A stretch of 64,000 bases of DNA from CAYLLS01 sp964385015 (GTDB lineage Bacteria; Myxococcota; UBA727; JABDBI01), in contig CAYLLS010000001.1 of NCBI GenBank assembly GCA_964385015.1, positions 434,001-498,000 on the forward strand, given 5' to 3'. The translations under genes were made by a program, and so were the position numbers. Below the pieces are notes generated by a model. It saw only the letters and a list, made by a program, of their open reading frames with translations, was not told the origin of the DNA and did no database searches. Shown one piece after another: positions 35,049 to 43,712 of the stretch (position 1 is the first letter of the stretch; each line of letters starts with the position of its first letter).

Positions 35049-36257
35049 TTGCCAAATTTAAATACAAATTTTTGTGGTATTAAAAGCCCAAATCCGTTTT
35101 GGTTAGCGTCAGCCCCTCCTACAAATACTGGATACCAAATCATGCGAGCATTTGAATATGGATGGGGTGGTGCTGTATGGAAAACATTAGGAAAACAAGT
35201 CAAAAATGTATCAAGTCGTCTTGGAGCACATTATTATAATCAACAATTAATAGGATTTAACAATATAGAACTCATTAGTGATAGATCACTAAATATTAAT
35301 TTTAAAGAAATGAATGATGTAAAATATCGTTTCCCAAATAATGCGTTAATAGCATCATTAATGGTAGAAACAAAAGAAGAATGGAAAAACATTATCAAAA
35401 TGGCAGAAGATGCTGGAGCAGATGGATTAGAATTAAATTTCGGTTGCCCACATGGCATGTGTGAAAAAGGCATGGGATCTGCAGTTGGACAAGAACCTAA
35501 AATATTAAAAGAATTAATATCATGGGTAATAGATTTTGCTAACATACCAGTCATAGTCAAATTAACACCTAATATTAGCAATATAAATATTCCTGGAGAA
35601 GCTGCAGTTCAAAGTGGCGCACATGGATTGTCATTAATTAATACTATTAAGAGCATAACAAGTGTAAATTTAAATTTAATGATTCCAAATCCAATTGTTA
35701 AAAACATATCTACAAATGGAGGTTATAGTGGTGCAGCAGTTAAGCCTATTGCACTATATATGATTGGTGAACTATCACGAAATCAAAATATAAAAGTACC
35801 ATTATGCGGCATAGGTGGCATAACTAATTGGCAAGATGCAGCAGAATTTATTGCTTTAGGATCTACATGTGTACAAATTTGCAGTGCAGTAATGCAAAAT
35901 GGATATCGAATTATTGAAGGATTAATAAATGGATTAAGTAATTTTTTATATACAAAAAACATGTCTTCTATTACAGAACTAATAGGATTAGCTGTACCAA
36001 ACTTTAAAAACTGGAATAATTTAGATAAAAATTATAATACTGTAGCAAAAATTAATAAGACAACTTGCATAGAATGTCAATTATGTTATATCAGTTGTCG
36101 TGATGCAGGACATCAATGTATTGATCTTCCATTTACAAAAACAAATTTAAATGAAAACAATAGAATACCTATAGTGCAAGAATCTAAATGTGTTGGTTGT
36201 AATCTATGTAAATATGTATGTCCTATAGAAAATTGTATTACAATGCACGTAAAATAA
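35049..36257 (+). CDS. preA: Dihydropyrimidine dehydrogenase catalytic subunit PreA
   Basis: FMN-dependent TIM barrel (dihydroorotate-dehydrogenase type) plus C-terminal ferredoxin domain, 402 residues. Start is TTG at 35049 with AAGGAG seven bases upstream. Active-site region is ELNFGCPHGMCEKGMGSAVG (about 130-149); mammalian DPD has a catalytic Cys in the equivalent LACGQ where this protein has Val, though I believe other bacterial PreA proteins also lack it. FMN contacts are in IGGITNWQDAAEFIALG. Ferredoxin motifs are CIECQLCYISCRD and CVGCNLCKYVCP (about 338-350 and 381-392). The final bases overlap nothing; DUF507 is convergent 16 bases away. Confidence 0.9.
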   Translation: MPNLNTNFCGIKSPNPFWLASAPPTNTGYQIMRAFEYGWGGAVWKTLGKQVKNVSSRLGAHYYNQQLIGFNNIELISDRSLNINFKEMNDVKYRFPNNALIASLMVETKEEWKNIIKMAEDAGADGLELNFGCPHGMCEKGMGSAVGQEPKILKELISWVIDFANIPVIVKLTPNISNINIPGEAAVQSGAHGLSLINTIKSITSVNLNLMIPNPIVKNISTNGGYSGAAVKPIALYMIGELSRNQNIKVPLCGIGGITNWQDAAEFIALGSTCVQICSAVMQNGYRIIEGLINGLSNFLYTKNMSSITELIGLAVPNFKNWNNLDKNYNTVAKINKTTCIECQLCYISCRDAGHQCIDLPFTKTNLNENNRIPIVQESKCVGCNLCKYVCPIENCITMHVK

Positions 36258-36273
36258 TCAAATTAATAAACTT

Positions 36274-36795
36274 TCATAATAATCCTTTATGCCATTTTAA
36301 TATATTACATATTCTAGCATACTCAATTTCCCATTCTACTGTTCCTTCTTTAATATTTTTAATTCTTTTTCTTATAATATCATCCAATTCTTCAGATACT
36401 TTCATATACTTATCTAAAACATACTTAATATTTTTTTTAATCTCGTTGTCTGCACCAAAAACCTCATCAATATTATTGGAAACAAATAACATTTCTAATA
36501 TTTGATTCAAAATATAATCTAATCCTGATATATCAATTTTAAATTCATACATATCAGAAATTATTTTCTTGACATAGGTATATTTATCAATACTAATTGA
36601 TCTTTTTATAATTGTTTGCTGTGCCTCTTTAGATATTTTATCTTCTGTATTTTGATATTCAACAATAATTGCAGCAAGATCTAATTCGGCTTCTTCTATT
36701 TTTTTATTATCATCAATTTCAATTAAGCCTTTATTTAAAAGACTATTAATAATATCTTTAGCAATTTGAGGGATCACTTTGCGATAAATACGCAT
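36274..36795 (-). CDS. DUF507 family protein
   Basis: 173 residues with the family's opening MRIYRKVIPQIAKDIINSLL and its closing pattern LDDIIRKRIKNIKEGTVEWEIEY. Also typical is FVSNNIDEVFGADNEIKKNI (about 106-125). It is soluble, strongly helical and charged. Function of DUF507 is not known to me. It occurs in a scatter of proteobacteria and its survival in a reduced genome suggests a real cellular job. It is a single gene between convergent preA and a divergent hypothetical gene. Confidence 0.82.
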   Translation of the reverse strand: MRIYRKVIPQIAKDIINSLLNKGLIEIDDNKKIEEAELDLAAIIVEYQNTEDKISKEAQQTIIKRSISIDKYTYVKKIISDMYEFKIDISGLDYILNQILEMLFVSNNIDEVFGADNEIKKNIKYVLDKYMKVSEELDDIIRKRIKNIKEGTVEWEIEYARICNILKWHKGLL

Positions 36796-36949
36796 AACAA
36801 TATTCCTTAATCATAAACTATTTAAATAATGTATTATCATTATACCATATATCAACTAAAAATTTTCTTTAAAATAACAAAAATATTATTGATAGAAATA
36901 TATATATAAAATAATAATATATATCTCATATAAATCACTATATAATCTT

Positions 36950-38380
36950 ATGTATAAATATATTTTTTTTAAAATTACAATTACACAACTCATATATCTA
37001 ACACTATTGATATCAACATTATATATTACATCTAATGGATGCGTCAAACATACAATTAATTTAATTGATAAAAAAAAAATATATTATCCACAACACATAT
37101 CGCAATATAAACACAATTTAATTATTATAACACATAAAGAAAATATTAATTTTACATCAAGTAATATACTATATTTAAACATCAAACAAATACATAAACA
37201 ATTACAACAATTTAATATTAAAAATATCCCATTAACTAATAGGTCAATAAAACAACATCACATTATACAATACGTAAAAAAAATCACTTCATTATCTAAT
37301 AATATTATATTTATTAAAAATACTAATCAATTTATTATATCAACAGCACAAAATAATAAACTTAATATATGCAATATAAATTACAATAACTTAAACAACA
37401 AATTAATATATAACATAAATTCACTAATCACACCTAACCATTTAACCACATTCAAATATAAACACAAAAATTTTGCTATACTTGCATCTAAAAATTCATC
37501 TATAATACAAATTATCAATATAAATAAAAATCAACAATATATTTCTAATAAAAATATAATTTCATATTTTAATTTAAATTTAATATTAAAACATATCATA
37601 CAACATAAACAATATTATAGCATTCAAGATATTAAAATTACATATACAAAAAACAAACCAACAATTTTCGTTTTATTAAACATATATTCATCAATCAAGT
37701 CTACAAAAATCATTAACAAAAAAGCCATAATAATTTGGTTCAAAATTAATAAACATATAATTTATAATAAAATTTTCAATACACATATCAATGTTTTTAA
37801 TTTTACTAACTTACATTTAGGCACATACATTAAAACTTGTTATTCAGAAAACAATAAAAACATGTATATTGTATTACATAATCCAAATTATATAATTAAT
37901 TTAATATATATAAATAAATTATCCAAATATGTCATATTAAAAAAAAACAAATTACCATATAAACCCAACAACATTATAATCACAAATAAAAATATATTTA
38001 TTACATCATTTTATAATTCTATGATTATCAAATATAAAAAATGTAATTTTACAAAATTAAAACATATACAATTATTTGGATATGGAGCTTTTTCAATATA
38101 TATATATAAAAATATTTACGTTACTTATTATACAAGTAGAAATATTGGTATTTTTAATATTAATTTAAACCCAATAGGATATATATCTTTAAATTCCATT
38201 TATAATAATAATTATATTAATAAACAATCATATCAAAAAATATATATAAATAACAATAATATAATATATACAACATCAAATTATAAAAAAAATATATATC
38301 AGAAAAAACACAATTCATCTATTAAACGAAAACAAAATTCATATAAAACTATAATAAACAATTTATATAGAAAACATTAA
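36950..38380 (+). CDS. Uncharacterised exported protein, possible beta-propeller
   Basis: 476 residues, not recognised. An N-terminal hydrophobic segment (about 7-28) ends in TSNGCVKHT; Cys30 could be lipidated but the preceding residues do not make a good lipobox. The remainder alternates short hydrophobic strands with Asn/Lys-rich turns. Phrases such as YGAFSIYIYKNIYVTYYTSRN and IGIFNINLNPIGYISLNS look like repeated blades of a propeller domain. A periplasmic or outer-membrane scaffold is plausible, which is inference from strand pattern only. Composition is extreme (Ile, Asn, Lys, Tyr), so homology may be hard to see. There is a 154-base AT-rich gap upstream with no recognisable site. Confidence 0.6.
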   Translation: MYKYIFFKITITQLIYLTLLISTLYITSNGCVKHTINLIDKKKIYYPQHISQYKHNLIIITHKENINFTSSNILYLNIKQIHKQLQQFNIKNIPLTNRSIKQHHIIQYVKKITSLSNNIIFIKNTNQFIISTAQNNKLNICNINYNNLNNKLIYNINSLITPNHLTTFKYKHKNFAILASKNSSIIQIININKNQQYISNKNIISYFNLNLILKHIIQHKQYYSIQDIKITYTKNKPTIFVLLNIYSSIKSTKIINKKAIIIWFKINKHIIYNKIFNTHINVFNFTNLHLGTYIKTCYSENNKNMYIVLHNPNYIINLIYINKLSKYVILKKNKLPYKPNNIIITNKNIFITSFYNSMIIKYKKCNFTKLKHIQLFGYGAFSIYIYKNIYVTYYTSRNIGIFNINLNPIGYISLNSIYNNNYINKQSYQKIYINNNNIIYTTSNYKKNIYQKKHNSSIKRKQNSYKTIINNLYRKH

Positions 38381-38418
38381 TCCAATATACTCAACAATAT
38401 AAAAAATATAAATATATA

Positions 38419-38925
38419 TTAATAAATATATTTTTTAATATGTTCAATGTAATGTTGACAATTATGCTCAATATCAATACGTTCTTGTATGGTAGTTAAT
38501 CTTTTAATCTTCCCTGGAACACCTAAAACTAACGAATTATTAGGTATACATATTTCAGATGAAATTAAACATCCAGCACCTACAATACTACCCATTCCAA
38601 TAATTGCATTATCTAGTATAATAGATCCCATTCCAATAAGACACGAATCTCCGATTTGACATCCATGCAAAATAACACCATGTCCAACTACTACACGATT
38701 GCCTATAATAGTTTTGCTTACATTAGTTGTAGCATGACATACACAATTATCTTGAATAGATGTACCTTCTCCAACTTCAATTAATCCCATATCACCACGC
38801 AGAACAGCTCCAGGCCAAATATTTGCATGTTTTTTAACAATTACTTGACCAACAATAATAGCACGTGAATGTACAAATGCCTGTGAGTCTATATTAATAT
38901 TATTATTCATTTCACTTTTTAACAT
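38419..38925 (-). CDS. Gamma-class carbonic anhydrase family protein (YrdA-like)
   Basis: Left-handed beta-helix (hexapeptide repeat) protein of 168 residues from the ATG at 38925, which has AGGA about 11 bases ahead; an upstream ATG at 38958 adds eleven residues with no family likeness. Zinc-site histidines of gamma carbonic anhydrases are present in NCVCHATT and VGHGVILHGC. The Arg-Asp-Gln pattern VLRGDMG and SIQDNCV is also kept. Carbonic anhydrase activity of the YrdA branch is often weak or unproven. Single gene flanked by convergent and divergent genes. Confidence 0.88.
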   Translation of the reverse strand: MLKSEMNNNINIDSQAFVHSRAIIVGQVIVKKHANIWPGAVLRGDMGLIEVGEGTSIQDNCVCHATTNVSKTIIGNRVVVGHGVILHGCQIGDSCLIGMGSIILDNAIIGMGSIVGAGCLISSEICIPNNSLVLGVPGKIKRLTTIQERIDIEHNCQHYIEHIKKYIY

Positions 38926-39085
38926 TATAATATAATTCCTATAAAAAACACACAACAACCATATTATGTTTTATATATGTTTGATATATTTAACAAAAAT
39001 ATTTACATACACAATTAATATAGATATAGTGATATAATAATTTTATTATATATTATAATATTTAAAATTACTATTCAAATAATTA

Positions 39086-39805
39086 ATGAAAATAATATTA
39101 ATAACAGGCACTACAGGCAAAATAGGAAAATATTTAACCATAGCTTTTGCTAAAATTGGTTATCATATAATAGCTCATACACATTCATGTCAAATACATT
39201 ATTTAAATAATATAAATTTCAAACATAAACATCAATATAAAATATTCATATCAAATTTAACTCTTAAACATGAAAGAAATATGTTTATTGATACAATAAA
39301 AAAACAATATAATCATATAGATATTATAATTAATAATGCAGGCATTTTTTATACGAATAAATTTAATAAAATTTCCAATATAGAATATGATAAAATTATA
39401 ACATTAAATATGAAAACACCATTTTATATAATACAAGGATTACTACCACTATTAATACATGGGAATAACCCTTGCATTATCAACATTATAGATACAACAA
39501 TAGATTATCCTTTTTCTAAACATAGTCACTATTTTGCTAGCAAAGGAGGTTTATTAACTTTAACAAAAGCTCTAGCTAATGAATTATCTCCATATATTAG
39601 AGTAAACGCTATTGCACCAGGCATATTTCATTTTCCAATAACATATAACAAACAACAGCAAAATAATTTAATTAATAAAATTCCACTTAAAAAAATAGGA
39701 AATTTTCATAACATTATTCAAGCATCAATTTTTTTAAGTTCTTTTGCTTTATATACCACTGGACACATTTTGTACATTGATGGTGGTAGAAATAATAACA
39801 TATAA
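39086..39805 (+). CDS. Short-chain dehydrogenase, pteridine reductase-like
   Basis: 239-residue Rossmann oxidoreductase. NAD(P) motif TGTTGKIGKYL (about 7-17), INNAGIF (about 85-91), catalytic HYFASKGGL (Tyr and Lys at about 151 and 155) and RVNAIAPGIF (about 173-182). The phrase IIDTTIDYPFSKHSHY before the Tyr matches pteridine/dihydromonapterin reductases (FolM, PTR1) better than FabG. A FolM-like enzyme can supply tetrahydrofolate when folA is missing, which would suit the folate-dependent gcvT here; that is inference. FabG-like function remains possible. Confidence 0.78.
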   Translation: MKIILITGTTGKIGKYLTIAFAKIGYHIIAHTHSCQIHYLNNINFKHKHQYKIFISNLTLKHERNMFIDTIKKQYNHIDIIINNAGIFYTNKFNKISNIEYDKIITLNMKTPFYIIQGLLPLLIHGNNPCIINIIDTTIDYPFSKHSHYFASKGGLLTLTKALANELSPYIRVNAIAPGIFHFPITYNKQQQNNLINKIPLKKIGNFHNIIQASIFLSSFALYTTGHILYIDGGRNNNI

Positions 39806-40034
39806 TATGATAACCAAACCCATAATATGCATAAATGTAAACTATCAACATATATGTTAAATACTATCAATTATATATAAAATTATAACATTAATGATAA
39901 AACAATCTTTATTTATATATTGTTATATTATAATTTTTTATATATAAGTATATATATCATAAATATAAAATTTAATAATAATTATATAATAATTATTACA
40001 AATACAACCAATTATACTATAAAATGAGGCATAT

Positions 40035-40310
40035 ATGTCTAATATAACATTAAATATAGAACATAATAAATCTATAGAAAAAGCTAAAATACAAATTCAA
40101 GAATATCTTAATGCAGCTGATAACATTATTGGCATCAAATCTGAATGGGATAACAATATATGTCATATTTCAGGTATAGTAGATGGAACTATACAAATTC
40201 TATCAAACAGTATTCAAATTAATATTAAAATAGGATTATTACCTAAAATTTTTAAAAATCAAATTACTAAAAAACTACAACATGGCATTCAAAAAGCTCT
40301 TAATAAATAA
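40035..40310 (+). CDS. Polyhydroxyalkanoic acid system family protein
   Basis: 91-residue protein resembling the small PHA-granule-region family (TIGR02610 type): MSNITLNIEHNKSIEKAKIQIQ, then SEWDNNICHISGIVDGTIQI, then LPKIFKNQITKKLQHGI. The pattern H-x5-A, W-x6-F/ISG and the final amphipathic helix are typical. The name comes from occasional neighbourhood with PHA genes; many carriers make no PHA and the molecular role is unknown. AGGC at 40027 is a weak ribosome site. Convergent with the DMT transporter, with one base between stop codons. Confidence 0.68.
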   Translation: MSNITLNIEHNKSIEKAKIQIQEYLNAADNIIGIKSEWDNNICHISGIVDGTIQILSNSIQINIKIGLLPKIFKNQITKKLQHGIQKALNK

Positions 40311-40311
40311 A

Positions 40312-41232
40312 TTATTTTAATTTTTTTAAAACATCAAAATAACTTGAAATGATAACACTTAAAAAAATTAATATTACACCTAACCAAAAATTATACTTTC
40401 TAGAAAACTCATCAAAAGCTATATAAGCAACTATAGCACTAAAAATTAATTTTGAAAAACCAAATGGTGTTAAAAAACTAACTGAAGCCAAAGTAAATGC
40501 TTTAGCAAAAGATAAATATGCTATTGTAGATAATAAGCTAATAATACTAATAATTAATAATAATTTCACACTAGGCATATGCCAATTAAACATGGCAGGA
40601 ATAAGTGATATTGGAGCCATAAAAATTAACAAATATAAAGTTAGTAATTTAGGACTTTCTCCTCTAGCACATAAAACTCTATCACAAATTTTAGTTCCAG
40701 AAAATGATACAGCAGATAAAATAGGCAAAAAAATAAAGATGTTAAAAGAAAATAATTGATTAAAACTATCTTGCTTTAAAAACATAGCATAAGGCTTTAT
40801 AATTAAAAATGCTCCTATAATACTAAACATAATAGATATAAAACGAAAATGATTAATGCTTTCTTTTAAAAACAATTTAGCTGCCAATAAACTTAATATT
40901 GGGCCAGTAAAAGACAATGCTAAAGCTTGAGTAATAGGCATAAACTTTAAAGAAGCATACCATAATAACATTCCAGAAACAGCTAATAAAATTCTTGTAA
41001 TATGTAATATTGGCCATTTAGTAATCCATATATATATACCTTGTTTCAAAATCAATGGAAATAACAACATTGCTCCTATAATATTTTCCCAAAACACAAT
41101 CTGATAAAATGATAAAATATTTTTATTTATACACATATCATCAGTTGTAATATAACGAATGATACTATTAACAATAGCAAAACAAGCACATCCAAACATT
41201 TTATAGAAAATGCCACGCAAATGAATAGACAT
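40312..41232 (-). CDS. DMT-superfamily (EamA) transporter
   Basis: 306 residues with ten membrane helices in two EamA halves. Landmarks are ITQALALSFTGPILSLLAAKLFLKE (two helices around residue 85-110, end of first half) and ASVSFLTPFGFSKLIFSAIVAY (second half). Members export or import small metabolites such as amino acids or nucleotide-sugars; substrate cannot be read from sequence. In an intracellular symbiont it could exchange metabolites with the host. The promoter region upstream is shared with the divergent alanine symporter. Confidence 0.85.
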   Translation of the reverse strand: MSIHLRGIFYKMFGCACFAIVNSIIRYITTDDMCINKNILSFYQIVFWENIIGAMLLFPLILKQGIYIWITKWPILHITRILLAVSGMLLWYASLKFMPITQALALSFTGPILSLLAAKLFLKESINHFRFISIMFSIIGAFLIIKPYAMFLKQDSFNQLFSFNIFIFLPILSAVSFSGTKICDRVLCARGESPKLLTLYLLIFMAPISLIPAMFNWHMPSVKLLLIISIISLLSTIAYLSFAKAFTLASVSFLTPFGFSKLIFSAIVAYIAFDEFSRKYNFWLGVILIFLSVIISSYFDVLKKLK

Positions 41233-41286
41233 TTTTTACACTCTTAATCCTATTTATATTTAAATTAATATACAATAAACATAACA

Positions 41287-41314
41287 TTGACACAATATCT
41301 GTAAATGTTATATT
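41287..41314 (+). promoter_or_regulatory. sigma70-type promoter of the Na+/alanine symporter gene
   Basis: Perfect -35 TTGACA (41287-41292), 16-base spacer, -10 TATATT (41309-41314). The ribosome site AAGGAG at about 41329 and ATG at 41339 follow. Confidence 0.6.
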
Positions 41315-41338
41315 TTATCGCTAACATTAAGGAGAATT

Positions 41339-42646
41339 ATGTTAATCTTTTTGTCACAGATTATAACAATAATTGATCATATATTATGGACATATTTTGG
41401 GATTATCTCTATATTAATAATAGGAATATATTTTACTATAAAATTTCAATTTGGACAAATTACAAAATTCAATGTAATTTGTAACATATTTATCACATAT
41501 TGCAAAAAATTAAATACAAATTATATACATCATACACATCCTATTAAAACATTTTTTACATCTATTGGTGGATGTATAGGCATAGGAAATATAGTTGCTG
41601 TTTGTACTGCTATCAAAATTGGTGGTCCTGGTGCTTTGTTTTGGATTTGGATAGCTGCTTTTTTAGGCATGATATTTAAATATTCAGAAGTATATCTTGG
41701 AATATTATATAGAAAACAAAACATAGATGGTTCATTTGAAGGTGGACCTATGTTTTTTTTACAACACGTATTTAAAACATCTCTTATGCCAATTATAGTT
41801 GCATTATTATTAACTATATATAGTACTGAAATTTATATATTTAATACACTCACTGAAATAATAACAACTGCATTTAAAATACCTAAATATATAACAATTT
41901 TTATTATTATTACATCTATTGTATTTGTAGGAAAAGATGGAATCAATAGAGTTGGCAATATATGTTCACTTATTATTCCATTTTTCTTAATTATATTTAT
42001 AACCATGTGTTTAATCATATTATTCAAAAACATGCATCACATACCACAAATTCTTAACAATATATTTTTATCAGCATTTCTTGGGCATGCACCAATTGGT
42101 GGATTTGCTGGAAGTTCTATTTTATTAGCATCATCACAAGGAATTGCTCGTGGATGCTATACTGGAGATATTGGTATAGGATTTGCTTCTATTATTCATG
42201 CACAAACATCAACTGAAAATCCAAATAAACAAGCATTACTATCTATTTTTGGAGTATTTTTAGATACTTTCGTTGTATGTACAATGAGCATTTTAGTCAT
42301 ACTTATTACAAATATATGGAATTTAAACATTCCAAGTTTTTATATGGTTCAAATAGCACTATCTACACAAATTAATCATATTAAATTTTTTATGCCAATA
42401 TTTATTATACTATTAGGATATTCATCAATGATTTCATTTTACTGTGTTGGACAAAAATGCATTAAATTTATATTTCCAACATATGGTATATCAATTCATT
42501 TGTTATATACAATTACAAGTTTTTTAATTTTTTCTATTATTAAACCACAACTTTCATTACATATAATGTCAATTGCAGGTGTATTATTATTAATTATAAA
42601 TTCTATTGGGATTATACATTTAAGAAAAAAAATAAAATTTATATAA
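41339..42646 (+). CDS. Na+:alanine (AGCS family) symporter
   Basis: 435 residues, about eleven helices. Family signature GSFEGGPMFFLQHVF at about residues 130-144, preceded by GGCIGIGNIVAVCTAIKIGG (about 77-96) and GPGALFWIWIAAFLGM. HAQTSTENPNKQALLSIFG matches the conserved AQTDHPVKQGL-type loop. It imports alanine or glycine with Na+. The Na+ gradient could come from the NQR pump of this genome, and imported glycine or alanine could feed GcvTH or carbon metabolism; that link is inference. Strong AAGGAG ribosome site. Confidence 0.9.
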   Translation: MLIFLSQIITIIDHILWTYFGIISILIIGIYFTIKFQFGQITKFNVICNIFITYCKKLNTNYIHHTHPIKTFFTSIGGCIGIGNIVAVCTAIKIGGPGALFWIWIAAFLGMIFKYSEVYLGILYRKQNIDGSFEGGPMFFLQHVFKTSLMPIIVALLLTIYSTEIYIFNTLTEIITTAFKIPKYITIFIIITSIVFVGKDGINRVGNICSLIIPFFLIIFITMCLIILFKNMHHIPQILNNIFLSAFLGHAPIGGFAGSSILLASSQGIARGCYTGDIGIGFASIIHAQTSTENPNKQALLSIFGVFLDTFVVCTMSILVILITNIWNLNIPSFYMVQIALSTQINHIKFFMPIFIILLGYSSMISFYCVGQKCIKFIFPTYGISIHLLYTITSFLIFSIIKPQLSLHIMSIAGVLLLIINSIGIIHLRKKIKFI

Positions 42647-42671
42647 ATTAATCATAAATGTAATATTTTTA

Positions 42672-43691
42672 TTATATTTGCCAACTATCAACGCCTTTTA
42701 ATAAATTATTAATATCACCACGTCCATTCTTATTAATTATATATTGATTTTGTTTTCTTACCTCATCATCATATACTGATCTTAATTGTCTTTTAAATAT
42801 TCCAAATGGGGTAGGAAACATTGGATATTTCAAATCAACTAACATTTTAGCAATAATATCATTATCACTTGTTTCATCATATAACAATACATTATCTTTA
42901 CTATCTCTATCCTTAGTTAAGTCTACAATCTTAAGCTTTAAAGTACTATTATCAACACCTATTCCTTTAGTGCCATTATCAAATAATAAAAGTTTATTAT
43001 GCTCTAATATTAATTGATTCTTATGTTTATTTTTCCTATCTACAATATTAGAAAATACACCATCATTAAAAACTACACAATTTTGATAAATCTCAATAAA
43101 AGAAGTGCCTTTATGCATATGTGCTTGTTTAAAAATCTTAATTAATAATTTAACATCAGTATCTAAAGATCTTGCTACAAATGAAGCATTCATGCCTAAT
43201 GCAAAAGCCAAAGGATTAACAGATTCCTCTACAGAACCAAATGGAGTAGATTTAGCAATACATCCGAAATCAGATGTAGGCGAATATTGTCCTTTAGTTA
43301 ATCCATAAATTTTATTATTAAACAATATAACATTAACATTAACATTTCTTCTTAATAAATGCATCAGATGATTCCCACCAATAGATAAGCCATCGCCATC
43401 TCCAGTAATAATCCATATAGATAAATCAGGCCTTGTTAACTTTAAACCAGTAGCTATAGTTGGAGCACGACCATGTATAGAATGTATGCCATACGTATTC
43501 ATATAATAAGTAAATCTAGAAGAACATCCAATACCAGAAATAAATACTATATTTTCTTTAAGAACATTCATTTCTGATAATGCACGTTGCATAGATGCTA
43601 AAATAGCATAGTCACCACATCCAGAACACCAACGCACTTCAGCATTAGATTGAAAATCTTTATGACTATACTTTTTTTTCAAAATATTCAT
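42672..43691 (-). CDS. korB: 2-oxoacid:ferredoxin oxidoreductase beta subunit
   Basis: 339 residues. Thiamine-diphosphate binding subunit: WCSGCGDYAIL (about 21-31), GIGCSSRFTYYMNTYG (about 53-68), GDGDGLSIGGNH (about 95-107; Asp and Asn bind Mg-ThDP) and LFNNKIYGLTKGQYSPTS (about 122-139). The small number of cysteines fits the type that keeps a single 4Fe-4S cluster. Works with KorA encoded 21 bases upstream to oxidise 2-oxoglutarate (or pyruvate) with CoA and ferredoxin. Substrate choice between 2-oxoglutarate and pyruvate is not decided by sequence reading. Confidence 0.92.
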   Translation of the reverse strand: MNILKKKYSHKDFQSNAEVRWCSGCGDYAILASMQRALSEMNVLKENIVFISGIGCSSRFTYYMNTYGIHSIHGRAPTIATGLKLTRPDLSIWIITGDGDGLSIGGNHLMHLLRRNVNVNVILFNNKIYGLTKGQYSPTSDFGCIAKSTPFGSVEESVNPLAFALGMNASFVARSLDTDVKLLIKIFKQAHMHKGTSFIEIYQNCVVFNDGVFSNIVDRKNKHKNQLILEHNKLLLFDNGTKGIGVDNSTLKLKIVDLTKDRDSKDNVLLYDETSDNDIIAKMLVDLKYPMFPTPFGIFKRQLRSVYDDEVRKQNQYIINKNGRGDINNLLKGVDSWQI

Positions 43692-43712
43692 TATTTTTAA
43701 ACCTCACATAAA

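Noticed and set aside
39806..40034. Hairpin-like AT repeats as a terminator or origin
   Set aside because: Inverted AT words are expected by chance at this composition; no DnaA-box cluster or stable stem found.
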